DNA of 64,000 bases from Sphingomonas sp. BK580 (GTDB lineage: Bacteria > Pseudomonadota > Alphaproteobacteria > Sphingomonadales > Sphingomonadaceae): the NCBI RefSeq assembly GCF_014194975.1, contig NZ_JACIAY010000006.1, forward strand, positions 124,001 through 188,000. Direction: 5' to 3'. Positions 17,451 through 28,567 of the stretch are shown piece after piece (within the stretch, counting starts at the first letter, position 1; each line of letters begins with the position of its first letter). Under the pieces are notes generated by a model that did not search any database, was not told the origin of the DNA, and saw only the letters and a list, made by a program, of their open reading frames with translations. Position numbers and translations under genes: made by a program.

Positions 17451-18923
17451 CTACCGCGCCAGCATCAGCGCCGCGGTGGCCTTGGCGCTGCCGACCACCC
17501 CCGGGATGCCCGCGCCCGGATGCGTACCCGCGCCGACGAAATACAGGTTCGGGATCGCGTCGTCGCGGTTGTGGACGCGGAAATAGGCGCTCTGCGTCAG
17601 CACCGGCTCGAGCGAGAAGGCGCTGCCGAGGTGCGCGTTGAGGTCGGCCGCGAAGTCGGTCGGCGCGTAGCTGAATTTCGTGACGATCCGGTCATCGATG
17701 TCGGGGATCAGCCGGCGCCCGACCTCGTCGAGGATGCGCTTCTCCAGGATCGGGCGCACCGTCTCCCAGTTGCCGGTGTACTTGCCCATGTGCGGCACCG
17801 GGGCGAGCGCGTAGAAGGTCGAGCAGCCCTCGGGCGCGAGGCTCGGGTCAGTGACGGTGGGGTGGTGGAGGTAGAGCGAGAAGTCCTCGCTCAGCACGCC
17901 GTGATCGTAGATGTCGTCGAGCAGCCCCTTATAGCGCGGGCCGAAAAGGATCATGTGGTGCGGGATGCCGGGCCAGCTGCCCTTGATGCCGAAGTGCACC
18001 ACGAACAGCGAGGGCGAGTAGCGCTTGCGCTCGAGCCGCGCCGCGGTCCGCTTCGCCGCCCCCGAGCCGGGCAGCAGATCCTTGTAGACGTGGAGGATGT
18101 CCGCGTTGGCGGCGAGCATGTCGGTCGGCATGCTCCAGCCGCTGGCGGTCTCCACCGCGGTGACGCGGTCGCCCAGCGTCTCGATCCGCGTCACCGCGTC
18201 GTTCAGCCGCAGCGTGCCGCCCAGCCGCTCGAACAGAGTCACCATGCCCGCGATCAGCCGGTTGGTGCCGCCGCGCGCGAACCACACGCCCCCGTCGCGC
18301 TCCAGCTTGTGGATCAGCGCGTAGATCGCGCTGGTCGTCATCGGGTTGCCGCCCACCAGCAAAGTGTGGAACGACAGCGCCTGGCGCAGCCGCTCGTCGC
18401 TCACGAACTTGGACACGATCGAGTAGACCGAGCGCCACGCCTGGTATTTGGCCAGCGCCGGCGCCGCCTTGATCATCGACGCGAAGTCGAGGAAGGCGAC
18501 ATGGCCGAGCTTCTCATAGCCTTCGCGGTAGACGCCGGCGGAATAGTCGAGGAAGCGCGCGTAGCCCGCGACGTCGGCGGGGTTGAGCTTGGCGATCTCG
18601 GCCCGCAGCACCTGGTCGTCGTTGGTATAGTCGAAGTTGGTGCCGTCGGGCCAGTTGAGCCGATAGAAGGGCTGCACCGCCTCCAGCGCGACGTCGCTCG
18701 CCATGGTCTGGCCGGAGAGCGCCCACAATTCCTCGAGACAGGCCGGATCGGTGATCACGGTCGGCCCGGCGTCGAAGGTGAAGCCGTCGCGCTGCCACAC
18801 GTACGCGCGCCCACCGGGCTTGTCGCGTGACTCGAGCACGATCGTCTCGACCCCGGCGGACTGCAGCCGGATCGCCAGCGCCAGCCCACCGAAGCCGGCG
18901 CCGACCACCACCGCGCGCGTCAT
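17451..18923 (-). CDS. crtI: Phytoene desaturase
   Basis: 490 residues from ATG 18923, which overlaps the crtY stop (ATGA). It shows the FAD-binding VVVGAGFGGLALAIRL, the family motif GGRAYVWQRDGFTFDAGPTVI and the C-terminal NLYFVGAGTHPGAGIPGVVGSA (split by no stop). The enzyme converts phytoene to lycopene in the membrane. A much longer open frame continues upstream through crtY and beyond, but only this part has protein-like composition. Confidence 0.96.
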   Translation of the reverse strand: MTRAVVVGAGFGGLALAIRLQSAGVETIVLESRDKPGGRAYVWQRDGFTFDAGPTVITDPACLEELWALSGQTMASDVALEAVQPFYRLNWPDGTNFDYTNDDQVLRAEIAKLNPADVAGYARFLDYSAGVYREGYEKLGHVAFLDFASMIKAAPALAKYQAWRSVYSIVSKFVSDERLRQALSFHTLLVGGNPMTTSAIYALIHKLERDGGVWFARGGTNRLIAGMVTLFERLGGTLRLNDAVTRIETLGDRVTAVETASGWSMPTDMLAANADILHVYKDLLPGSGAAKRTAARLERKRYSPSLFVVHFGIKGSWPGIPHHMILFGPRYKGLLDDIYDHGVLSEDFSLYLHHPTVTDPSLAPEGCSTFYALAPVPHMGKYTGNWETVRPILEKRILDEVGRRLIPDIDDRIVTKFSYAPTDFAADLNAHLGSAFSLEPVLTQSAYFRVHNRDDAIPNLYFVGAGTHPGAGIPGVVGSAKATAALMLAR

Positions 18924-20080
18924 GCCGTACCCCGCAGCGCGGCGATGGCGCGGCCGAGCGGCACGGGAGGCCGCCCGCTCAGCACGCGCGCCTTGTCGAG
19001 CGCGGTCGAGCGCGCGGCGTAGAAGCGCGCCACCAGCGGCGCGGGCAGGCGGTAGAAGCGTTCCAGCACGCGGTAGCGCTGGTCGGGGTCGGCGGCCTTG
19101 AAGAGCATGAGGTCGAGCATCCGGTAGAAGCGCCGCGCCGCCCACAGCCGCGCCGCATAGACATAGGTGAGATCGTGCAGCGCCGCACCCGAGAAGTCGT
19201 GCTGCGCCGCGATCAGCTGCGCCAGCCGCACCGCGTCGGGCAGCGAGTAGCCCGTGGTGGGATGGAACAGCCCCGCCCGAACGCCCGCCTTGGCCAGCTT
19301 GCTCCCGCCGCTGCGCCAATAGGCCTCGAAATCGCCGCCATAGACCACCGGCAGCACGCCCTGCTCGCGATGGATCGTCGCGGTGACGCTCCACCCCTTG
19401 TCGGCGGCGTAGCGCTCGACCCGCGCCGCCACCGCGGCGACGTCGAGCGCGGGCGAGTCGCTGTAATAGGTGTCCTCGACGAGCAGTCGGTCGGCGGCGA
19501 AGGGCAGCAGGTAGACGAAGCGATAGCCGTCGCGCTGCGCCACGGTCGAGTCCATCACCACCGGCCGGACGACGCCGTGCGCCCCGGCGACGCGCAGCTC
19601 GTGGCCGACGAACTTCTGCCAGCCGCAGTCGAGCGCGGTGAGATCGCCCGCGCCGCGCGCGTCGATCACGCCGGCGGCGGTCAGCCGGTCGCCGTTGGCG
19701 AAGACCACCGCGGTGGGGCTGCACGCCAGCACGCGCCGCCCGGTCATCAGCGCACGCCGCGGCAAGGTGGCGCGGACGTGCGAGTCGAGCCCGGTCGAGC
19801 GGACCGAGTAATAGGCCTGGGCGAGATGGCGCGCGTGCGCCGGGAAGCGGACGTCGTAGCTCGGCCACGCATGCGCCACCAGCGGGGCGATCAGGTGGCG
19901 GTCGGCGCGCGCGACGTCGCCGGCGAAGAAGGACCAGAGATGGTTGCCGCCGATCATCTCGCCCGCCTCGATCAGTCGCACGTCGAGCAAGGGATGGCGC
20001 GCGTGAACCGCGAGCGCGATCAGCGCGCCGGCGAGACCGCCGCCGACGATCGCCAGGTCGCATCTGTGGGTCGCGGGCAT
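18920..20080 (-). CDS. crtY: Lycopene beta-cyclase
   Basis: 386 residues. N-terminal CDLAIVGGGLAGALIAL binds the dinucleotide; GGNHLWSFF and LFHPTTGYSLPDAVRLA are typical of CrtY-type cyclases, as is the LLPFAADRLLVEDTYYSD segment. The enzyme closes both ends of lycopene to beta-rings. It is the first gene of crtY-crtI-TonB-like, read away from the peroxiredoxin gene. Confidence 0.95.
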   Translation of the reverse strand: MPATHRCDLAIVGGGLAGALIALAVHARHPLLDVRLIEAGEMIGGNHLWSFFAGDVARADRHLIAPLVAHAWPSYDVRFPAHARHLAQAYYSVRSTGLDSHVRATLPRRALMTGRRVLACSPTAVVFANGDRLTAAGVIDARGAGDLTALDCGWQKFVGHELRVAGAHGVVRPVVMDSTVAQRDGYRFVYLLPFAADRLLVEDTYYSDSPALDVAAVAARVERYAADKGWSVTATIHREQGVLPVVYGGDFEAYWRSGGSKLAKAGVRAGLFHPTTGYSLPDAVRLAQLIAAQHDFSGAALHDLTYVYAARLWAARRFYRMLDLMLFKAADPDQRYRVLERFYRLPAPLVARFYAARSTALDKARVLSGRPPVPLGRAIAALRGTA

Positions 20081-20333
20081 GGTCCGGCGCTAACCTATCG
20101 CAGCCGCGCGGGGAAGCCCGGCGCGACAGCGGAAGGAGCGGACCAGAGGCGGTGGGGGCGGAAGGGAGCGCCGATCGGGGGACGACGGTGAAGCGGAGGC
20201 AGCACGCCCCCGCCATCCCGGACCGAGTCCGCGCTGGCGGCAAACAGTAGAGGCAGCGCCCCGCCTCCCACCCCTGTCCTACCGTCCAGGAGCGCGCTAC
20301 AAGACGCGCCTTCCTCTGCTGGAGCCGACCGCC

Positions 20334-20879
20334 ATGCGCCGCGCCGTCATCACCGCCGTCACCGTCGCCCTCTCCGCCGCGCTCGCCGTCCCGGCCGCGG
20401 CGACGCTCAAGCCCGGCGCCGCCGCGCCCGATTTCTCCACCCGCGGCGCGATCGCGGGCAAGGTGGTGCCGATCAGCCTGCGCGAGCAGCTCCGCCGCGG
20501 GCCGGTGGTGCTCTATTTCTTCCCGGCCGCCTTCACCTCGGGCTGCAACGCCGAGGCGCGCGCCTTCGCCGAGAAGGTCGACGCCTTCCGCGCCGCGGGC
20601 GCGACCGTGATCGGCATGTCGGCCGACAATGTCGAGGACCTGCAGCGCTTCTCGTCGAGCGAATGCGCGGGCAAGTTCGCGGTCGCCAGCGCCGGCCCCA
20701 AGGTGGTGGCGGGCTATGACGTCGCGCTCGGCCGCGCGGTGAAGGGCAAGAGCGTCACCAGCCGGACCAGCTACGTCATCGGCCGCGACGGCAAGGTCGT
20801 CTTCGTCCATGACGACATGAACCCCGCCGAGCATGTCGCGCTGACGCTCGCCGCGGTGCAGAAGCTCAAGCAGGGCTGA
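20334..20879 (+). CDS. Exported peroxiredoxin (AhpC/TSA, Bcp-like)
   Basis: 181 residues. A signal peptide (MRRAVITAVTVALSAALAV) precedes the thioredoxin-fold domain. The peroxidatic site reads FFPAAFTSGCNAEARAF, with Pro, Thr and Cys in the expected positions, and a second Cys in SSECAGKF may resolve it. It reduces peroxides, probably in the periplasm. It is divergent from crtY across 253 bp, so antioxidant pigment and peroxidase genes share a control region. Confidence 0.88.
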   Translation: MRRAVITAVTVALSAALAVPAAATLKPGAAAPDFSTRGAIAGKVVPISLREQLRRGPVVLYFFPAAFTSGCNAEARAFAEKVDAFRAAGATVIGMSADNVEDLQRFSSSECAGKFAVASAGPKVVAGYDVALGRAVKGKSVTSRTSYVIGRDGKVVFVHDDMNPAEHVALTLAAVQKLKQG

Positions 20880-21002
20880 TCGCGCATGACTCGGCGCGGT
20901 CAACGCCGAGTCACCATATCTTAGCGAGTCGGGCGCTAGCGTCCCCGTCCGGCGGGTCGCGGCAGGCGGCGCGTCGCCGGCGCGTGGGGGCGTGCCGGCC
21001 GG

Positions 21003-22076
<1,074 letters not shown>

Positions 22077-22395
22077 CGAGGGTTCAGCCTCATGCTTCCG
22101 ACGCTGACCGCTCCGTCTCAGCCTCAGCGTCGCTGAGCGCCGATCACCCGGATCGTCCCGGGCGATCGCTTCGGCATCCTCGCCCATGGCTCACCATGAT
22201 CGTCATGCCCGCCCGCTCGACGCGACCTGCGGCGTCGCTCGGCACAGGCTCGCGCCGGCAATCATGTCTCGACGAGAGCGACCGCCGCGGTCGTCGCGGC
22301 ACCACGGATCCCGGGCGAGGCCCGGGATGACGGACGGCTCGGCGGAGGCAGAGAAGGGAAGGGGCGCTTGCCTCGCTCGCCCCTTCCTCACGCTT
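22077..22395. other. Gene-free region with two hairpins
   Basis: This lies between the ends of the diguanylate cyclase and argG genes, which converge here. It holds a perfect inverted repeat CTCAGCG-T-CGCTGAG (22123-22137) and ATCCCGGGC-GAG-GCCCGGGAT (22308-22328). The latter lies in a sequence like the common alphaproteobacterial CATCCCGGG...CCCGGGATC intergenic repeat. No open frame with protein-like composition was found. Confidence 0.6.
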
Positions 22396-23613
<1,218 letters not shown>

Positions 23614-23730
23614 GGGGCAGGCTCCTTTCGCGCGCGGGCGCTACGCGAGCGCGCCGCGGGAGGCAACCGCGCCGGTGCCGCGCGCGACCGTTCACCGCGC
23701 GTACAAGCGCCCGCCGCCAAGCCGCCGCGC

Positions 23731-24165
23731 ATGCTCACGACGCACACCACGCTCGCCGCCGCGCTCGTCGCGCTGCTCGCCACACCGGCGCTGACGGTCG
23801 CCGCCATGGCGCAGGAGACTCGCGCCACCGCCACCGCCAAGCTCGACTCCGAGTTCGCCGCCTCGGACACCAACAAGGACGGCTATCTCTCGCTCGCCGA
23901 GCTGGAGGGGCGGATGGCCAAGATGAAGATCCGCGGCAAGACCCTCGACGCGGTGCATGCCAAGCGCGTCGCCGCGCTGGTGATGGCGCGCGGCGACCTC
24001 GACAAGGACGGGCGGCTCAGCCGCGCCGAGTCGGACCAGCTGATGGGCGCGGTCTTCTCGGCCTACGACCTCAACCATGACGGGAAGGTCGACGCCGCCG
24101 AGGCCGCGCGCGCCCGCGCCATGGCGGATGGGGTCGCCAAGGGCGGGGCGGCGCCGAAGAAGTGA
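23731..24165 (+). CDS. Exported EF-hand calcium-binding protein
   Basis: 144 residues from ATG 23731. A signal peptide ends near AAMAQE. Three canonical EF-hand loops follow: DTNKDGYLSLAE, DLDKDGRLSRAE and DLNHDGKVDAAE, each with the D-x-[DN]-x-D-G-x-[IVL]-x-x-x-E spacing. It is probably a periplasmic calcium sensor or buffer. The long in-frame extension upstream runs antisense to argG and is not protein-like. Confidence 0.88.
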   Translation: MLTTHTTLAAALVALLATPALTVAAMAQETRATATAKLDSEFAASDTNKDGYLSLAELEGRMAKMKIRGKTLDAVHAKRVAALVMARGDLDKDGRLSRAESDQLMGAVFSAYDLNHDGKVDAAEAARARAMADGVAKGGAAPKK

Positions 24166-24174
24166 CGCCGTCCG

Positions 24175-24251
24175 GTGCTCCTGCGAACGCAGGTGCCCAG
24201 AGTCACGCACGTCGCGCTCGCGGTCCTGGGCTCCTGCGTTCGCAGGAGCAC
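24175..24251. repeat. Palindromic repeat family R1, copy b
   Basis: GCTCCTGCGAACGCAGGTGCCCAG is mirrored 27 bp later by a CTGGGCTCCTGCG-TT-CGCAGGAGCA hairpin, with the AGTCAC core between. It sits between the converging ends of the EF-hand and cfa genes. Confidence 0.9.
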
Positions 24252-24277
24252 GCCGGTGCGGCGGCCGGCGACCACTC

Positions 24278-25504
24278 TTAACTGCCCCGCAGCCGCCGCT
24301 CCTCTTCGATCATGTAGTCGCGCGTCAGCGGCAGGCCGAGCCGGTCGCGGCTGAACTGGATCTGGTAGTTCACCAGCGGTCCGTTGGTGAAGGAGACGAT
24401 CGCCCCCGCCAGGTAGAAGGTCCACATGCGGAAGAAGCGTTCGTCGTACAGCGCGACGATCGCGTCGCGCTCGGCGACGGTCCGCTCGTACCACGCCCGC
24501 AGCGTCATGGCATAGTGCATCCGCAGCACCTCGACGTCGGTGACGAACCAGCGGATGAACTCGTTGGCCGCAAGCACCTCGGACAGGGCCGGAATATAGC
24601 CGCCGGGGAAGATGTACTTGTCGGTGAACTTGTCGGTGAAGTTGGGGCCGTCGGCGCGCCCGATCGTGTGCAGCAGCATGACGCCGTCGGGGGTGAGCAG
24701 GTCGCGGCACTTGCTCAAATAGGTGCGGAAGTTGCGCAATCCGACATGCTCGAACATGCCGACCGAGACGATCCGGTCGAACGGCCCTTCCAGCGCGCGA
24801 TAGTCGATCAGCTCGAACTTGACCTTGTCGGCGACGCCCGCCTCCTCGGCGCGGCGGCGCGCGACCTTGAGCTGCTCCTCGGAGAGCGTGATGCCCAGCA
24901 CCTCGGCGCCGGTCCTGGCATGGATGTACAGCGCCATGCCACCCCAGCCGCAGCCGATGTCGAGCACGCGCATCCCCGGCTTGAGCGCCAGCTTGGCGAC
25001 GATATGCGCCTTCTTGTCGGCCTGCGCCTGCTCGAGCGAGTTGGTCGGATCGGTGTAATAGGCGCAGCTGTACTGTTTGTCGGCGTCGAGGAAGAGATCG
25101 TACAGCCGGTCGGACAGGTCGTAGTGATGCGCGACGTTGCGCTTCGACGCCTTGGCCTGGTTGCCGGTGAGGCGATGACGGATCTGCCCCTTGAGCGTGC
25201 GCCAGCGATTGGCGGCGAGGCGGTTGACGCCATTCTCCCAGCGGCTGTTCGACGTCGCGAGCAGCAGCAGGTCGAGGATGTCGCCCTGCTCGACGATCAG
25301 CTTGCCGTCCATGAACGACTCGCCCGCGCCGAGCGCCGGGTCGGCGACGAGCGCGCGGTACACCGAGCGGTCGGTGATACGGATCGCGACCGGCTTGAGC
25401 GCGGGATCGTCGCTGCCGAAACTGGCGGTGCTGCCGTCGGGCTTGGTGAGGGTGAGGCGCCCGCGCTTGATCGCGCGGCTGAGGAAGACGTCGATGAGTG
25501 CCAT
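24278..25504 (-). CDS. cfa: Cyclopropane-fatty-acyl-phospholipid synthase
   Basis: 408 residues from ATG 25504 (MALIDVFLSR), with AGAGG six bases upstream; an in-frame ATG at 25537 lacks support. An N-terminal lipid-binding part precedes the methyltransferase core: YSCAYYTDP, the SAM loop VLDIGCGWGGMALY, and SVGMFEHVG. The enzyme methylenates membrane unsaturated fatty acids, usually on entry to stationary phase or under acid stress. Confidence 0.93.
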   Translation of the reverse strand: MALIDVFLSRAIKRGRLTLTKPDGSTASFGSDDPALKPVAIRITDRSVYRALVADPALGAGESFMDGKLIVEQGDILDLLLLATSNSRWENGVNRLAANRWRTLKGQIRHRLTGNQAKASKRNVAHHYDLSDRLYDLFLDADKQYSCAYYTDPTNSLEQAQADKKAHIVAKLALKPGMRVLDIGCGWGGMALYIHARTGAEVLGITLSEEQLKVARRRAEEAGVADKVKFELIDYRALEGPFDRIVSVGMFEHVGLRNFRTYLSKCRDLLTPDGVMLLHTIGRADGPNFTDKFTDKYIFPGGYIPALSEVLAANEFIRWFVTDVEVLRMHYAMTLRAWYERTVAERDAIVALYDERFFRMWTFYLAGAIVSFTNGPLVNYQIQFSRDRLGLPLTRDYMIEEERRLRGS

Positions 25505-25602
25505 GACGGCCTCTGCTAATAAGGTTGCATCGCGCAATCCATAGCCTCGGTGAGTCGGCGAGCGTTGCGCGCGCGCGCGCCGCGCTCTAGGCGACCTTTC
25601 CC

Positions 25603-27000
25603 ATGCGCTACGTCAGCACTCGCGGCACCGCCCCCACGCTCGACTTCGCGGGCGCGACGCTCGCCGGCCTCGCCGCCGACGGCGGGCTCTACGTTCCCGA
25701 GGCCTGGCCGACGCTGTCCGAGGAGCAGATCGCCGCGCTGGCGGGCAAGAGCTACGCCGAGACCGCGGCGGCGGTGATGGCGCCCTTCGTGGCAGGGTCG
25801 CTGAGCGAGGACGAGCTGCGCGCGCTGTGCGACACCGCTTACGGCCGGTTCGCGCATGACGCGGTGACCCCGCTCGTCCAGCTCGACCATGACCAGTGGC
25901 TGCTCGAGCTGTTCCACGGGCCGACGCTGGCCTTCAAGGACGTCGCGCTCCAGCTGCTCGGGCTGCTGTTCGAGCGCTTCCTCACCGGCACGACCGAGCA
26001 TCTCACGATCATCGGCGCGACCAGCGGCGACACCGGCTCGGCCGCGATCGACGCGGTGGCGGGGCGCGCGGGCATCGACATCTTCATGCTCCACCCCGAG
26101 GGCCGGGTGAGCGAGGTGCAGCGCCGGCAGATGACCACGGTGGGCGCGCCCAACGTCCACAATATCGCGATCCGCGGCGACTTCGACACCGCGCAGGCGC
26201 TGGTGAAGGCGATGTTCAACGACGCCGCCTTCGCCGGACGTTTCCGCCTGTCCGCGGTGAACTCGATCAACTGGGCGCGGCTGATGGCGCAGGTGGTCTA
26301 CTATTTCTACGCCGCGGTGCGGCTCGGCGCGCCGGCGCGCGCGGTCGCGTTCAGCGTGCCGACGGGCAATTTCGGCGACGTCTTCGCCGGCTATGTCGCC
26401 GCGCGCATGGGGCTGCCGGTGGCGAAGCTGGTGGTCGCCACCAACGTCAACGACATCCTCGCGCGCGCGCTCACCACCGGCGATTACTCGAGCCGCGAGG
26501 TGGTGCCGACCGCGACGCCCTCGATGGACATCCAGGTGTCGAGCAACTTCGAGCGGCTGCTGTACGATCTCGGCGGGCGCGACGGCGCCGCGCTGGCGAC
26601 GCAGATGCGCGGCTTCGAGGCGGAGCGCGCGATGCGGCTGAGCAACACCCAGCGCGAGGGTGCGGCGGGGCTGTTCGTCGGTGAGCGAGTCGACCCCGAC
26701 GGCATGGCGCTGGCGATGCGCCACGCCTGCGAGCGCGCCGGGCAGGTGATCGACCCCCACACCGCGATCGCGCTGGCGGCGGCCCGGCGCCACCTCACCC
26801 CCGACGTGCCGATGGTGACGCTCGCCACCGCGCACCCGGCGAAGTTCGGCGACGCGGTGGAGCGCGCCACCGGCGTGCGGCCGTCGCTGCCGGCGCGCGT
26901 CGGCGACCTGTTCGAACGCGAGGAGCGCTGCGTCACGCTCGACGCCACCTACGCGGCGGTGAGCGCTCACGTCGCGTCGCACGCCGTCCCGCGCGGCTGA
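25603..27000 (+). CDS. thrC: Threonine synthase
   Basis: 465 residues. The N-terminus MRYVSTRGTAPTLDFAGA fits the family. The PLP lysine lies in FHGPTLAFKDVALQLLG (near residue 113) and the phosphate loop in TSGDTGSAAIDA. The enzyme converts O-phosphohomoserine to threonine. The methyltransferase gene follows after 5 bp. Confidence 0.96.
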   Translation: MRYVSTRGTAPTLDFAGATLAGLAADGGLYVPEAWPTLSEEQIAALAGKSYAETAAAVMAPFVAGSLSEDELRALCDTAYGRFAHDAVTPLVQLDHDQWLLELFHGPTLAFKDVALQLLGLLFERFLTGTTEHLTIIGATSGDTGSAAIDAVAGRAGIDIFMLHPEGRVSEVQRRQMTTVGAPNVHNIAIRGDFDTAQALVKAMFNDAAFAGRFRLSAVNSINWARLMAQVVYYFYAAVRLGAPARAVAFSVPTGNFGDVFAGYVAARMGLPVAKLVVATNVNDILARALTTGDYSSREVVPTATPSMDIQVSSNFERLLYDLGGRDGAALATQMRGFEAERAMRLSNTQREGAAGLFVGERVDPDGMALAMRHACERAGQVIDPHTAIALAAARRHLTPDVPMVTLATAHPAKFGDAVERATGVRPSLPARVGDLFEREERCVTLDATYAAVSAHVASHAVPRG

Positions 27001-27005
27001 GGGGC

Positions 27006-27875
27006 ATGGACCTCGTCACGCTCACCGGCGAGCCCTGGGCCGATTACGGGCTGATCGATTCGGGCAACGGGCGCAAGCTGGAGCGCTACGGCCGCTTCCG
27101 CTTCATCCGCCCCGAGCCGCAGGCGCTCTGGGCGCCCGCGCGCGACGACTGGCGCGCGCACGGCGCCTTCGTGCCGGGCAGCGACGAGGAGGGCGGCGGC
27201 CGCTGGGATTTCAGCGAGCCGGTGCCGCGTGAGGGCTGGTCGCTGGCGTGGGACAAGGTGCGCTTCACCGCCCAGACCACGCCGTTTCGCCACCTCGGCT
27301 TCTTCCCCGACATGGCGCCGGTCTGGGCGTGGATGCGCGAGCGACTCGCCGGCGTCGGATCGCCCGAGTGCCTCAACCTGTTCGGCTACACCGGCGTGGG
27401 CACGCTGGCGCTGGCGAGCGAGGGCGCGCGGATGGTGCACGTCGACGCCTCGAAGAAGTCGGTCGAGGCGGCGCGCGGCAACGCGCTGCTGTCGGGGCTG
27501 AGCGACGCGCCGGTGCGCTGGATCATCGACGACGCCGCCAAGTTCGTCGCGCGCGAGGTGCGGCGCGAGCGGCGCTACGACGGGATCCTGCTCGACCCGC
27601 CCAAATACGGGCGGGGGCCGACCGGCGAGGTGTGGCGGCTGGAGGAGGACCTGCCCGGGCTGATCGCCGACTGCCGGCGGCTGCTCGACGCCGAGTCGCG
27701 CTACCTGTTCCTCACCGTCTACGCGGTGCGCATGTCGGCGCTGGCGATCGGCGAGATGCTGCGCCAGGCCTTCGCCGACCTGCCCGGCACGGTGGAGGCG
27801 GGCGAGCTGGCGGTGCGCGAGGAAGCGCGCGGGCTGGCGCTGCCGACCGCGATCTGGGCGCGCTGGTCGCGGTAG
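27006..27875 (+). CDS. Class I SAM-dependent methyltransferase (RlmK/RlmI-like)
   Basis: 289 residues. LNLFGYTGVGTLALASEGA is the SAM loop; the nucleobase motif reads LLDPPKYGRGPTGEVW, as in rRNA cytosine or guanine methyltransferases of the RlmI/RlmK group. No PUA domain precedes it; the N-terminal 100 residues form a small beta-rich part. The rRNA target is unknown. Cotranscribed with thrC. Confidence 0.87.
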   Translation: MDLVTLTGEPWADYGLIDSGNGRKLERYGRFRFIRPEPQALWAPARDDWRAHGAFVPGSDEEGGGRWDFSEPVPREGWSLAWDKVRFTAQTTPFRHLGFFPDMAPVWAWMRERLAGVGSPECLNLFGYTGVGTLALASEGARMVHVDASKKSVEAARGNALLSGLSDAPVRWIIDDAAKFVAREVRRERRYDGILLDPPKYGRGPTGEVWRLEEDLPGLIADCRRLLDAESRYLFLTVYAVRMSALAIGEMLRQAFADLPGTVEAGELAVREEARGLALPTAIWARWSR

Positions 27876-27991
27876 CGGGTTGGATCGCGGGGCGGCGCGC
27901 CGAGCGGACAGGCGACGGCCACCCAGCCACGCCCGCGTCTCACGAGCGCCGTGCGCAGTCCCGGCCGACGAAGGCGAGACCTCCTTCCTTC

Positions 27992-28079
27992 CGTCATCCT
28001 CGCGGAGGCGGGGATCCAGACGCATCGTCGGCGCGGCTCCAACACCTTCGCTGCGTGTCTGGATCACCGCCCCCACGAC
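27992..28079. repeat. Palindromic repeat family R2, copy a
   Basis: The left arm GTCATCCTCGCGGAGGCGGG, continuing GATCCAGACGC, is mirrored by GCGTGTCTGGATCACCGCCC near 28051-28071. The arms match copies b and c. Confidence 0.85.
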
Positions 28080-28226
28080 ATTGGCAACGAGGGAGGCGCG
28101 CCCCGGGCGGAGATGGCGCCGGACACTGCCAACCTTTGGCCGATCCTACCGCATCGCACCGGTAGAATCCGCCATCCCACCGACCGGATCATCAGATAAG
28201 CGCGCTTTTCCGCCGTTTTCTCGACT

Positions 28227-28241
28227 TGGCACGCCCCCTGC
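28227..28241 (+). promoter_or_regulatory. Sigma-54-type -24/-12 promoter before the twin peptides
   Basis: TTGGCACGCCCCCTGCA has GG at 28228-28229 and GC at 28240-28241, exactly 10 bases apart as required by sigma-54. It matches consensus TTGGCACG-N4-TTGC except one T. The expected start of transcription is about 12 bases downstream, giving a leader of roughly 45 bases before ATG 28297. It is almost the same as the element before glnK. Confidence 0.75.
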
Positions 28242-28296
28242 AAAGTGGCTGGCATCGACCGGATGGCCCGGCCGACACCCACCAGGGAGACCTACC

Positions 28297-28407
28297 ATGA
28301 CCGCTCGTTTCGCCGATCTCGCCCGCCCGCTCGCCACCGTCGTCGCCGCGTTCACCGTCGCCGCGATGATGGTCGGCGCCGCCGTCCCCGTCCTGCCGAT
28401 CGCCTGA
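28297..28407 (+). CDS. Tiny hydrophobic peptide 1, single membrane segment
   Basis: 36 residues, MTARFADLARP... then a hydrophobic stretch (residues 12-35) rich in Ala and Val, ending VPVLPIA. AGGGAG lies 8 bases before the ATG. The charge pattern (two Arg before the hydrophobic part, none after) predicts one membrane segment with the N-terminus inside. Not recognised. It lies 56 bp downstream of a sigma-54-type promoter and 14 bp before a second peptide of the same kind. Confidence 0.7.
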   Translation: MTARFADLARPLATVVAAFTVAAMMVGAAVPVLPIA

Positions 28408-28421
28408 GCGGAGCCGTGACG

Positions 28422-28529
28422 ATGACCCGCCTGCCCTCGCTGCCGCACGCGCTGCTGCTCACCGCCGCCAGCTTCGCCACCACCGCGCTGCTGATCTACG
28501 TCGACGTCGCGAGTGCCGTGATCGCCTGA
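28422..28529 (+). CDS. Tiny hydrophobic peptide 2, single membrane segment
   Basis: 35 residues, MTRLPSLPHALLLTAASFAT then a hydrophobic tail ending ASAVIA. The ATG is preceded by GGAG at about 8 bases. Like peptide 1 it has basic residues only at the N-terminus and ends in Ile-Ala. The 14-bp spacing from peptide 1 indicates one transcript. No function can be assigned. Confidence 0.6.
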   Translation: MTRLPSLPHALLLTAASFATTALLIYVDVASAVIA

Positions 28530-28567
28530 TCACGGCACCGCGCCGCGCACCGTACGTTGCCCGCGGC

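Larger units (their letters stand above)
27876..28296. other. Gene-free region with repeat R2a and a sigma-54-type promoter
   Basis: 421 bp between the methyltransferase and the first small peptide. It contains R2a and, near its right end, a -24/-12 promoter element; both are listed separately. A short AT-richer patch occurs around 28195-28225. No further gene was seen. Confidence 0.7.
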
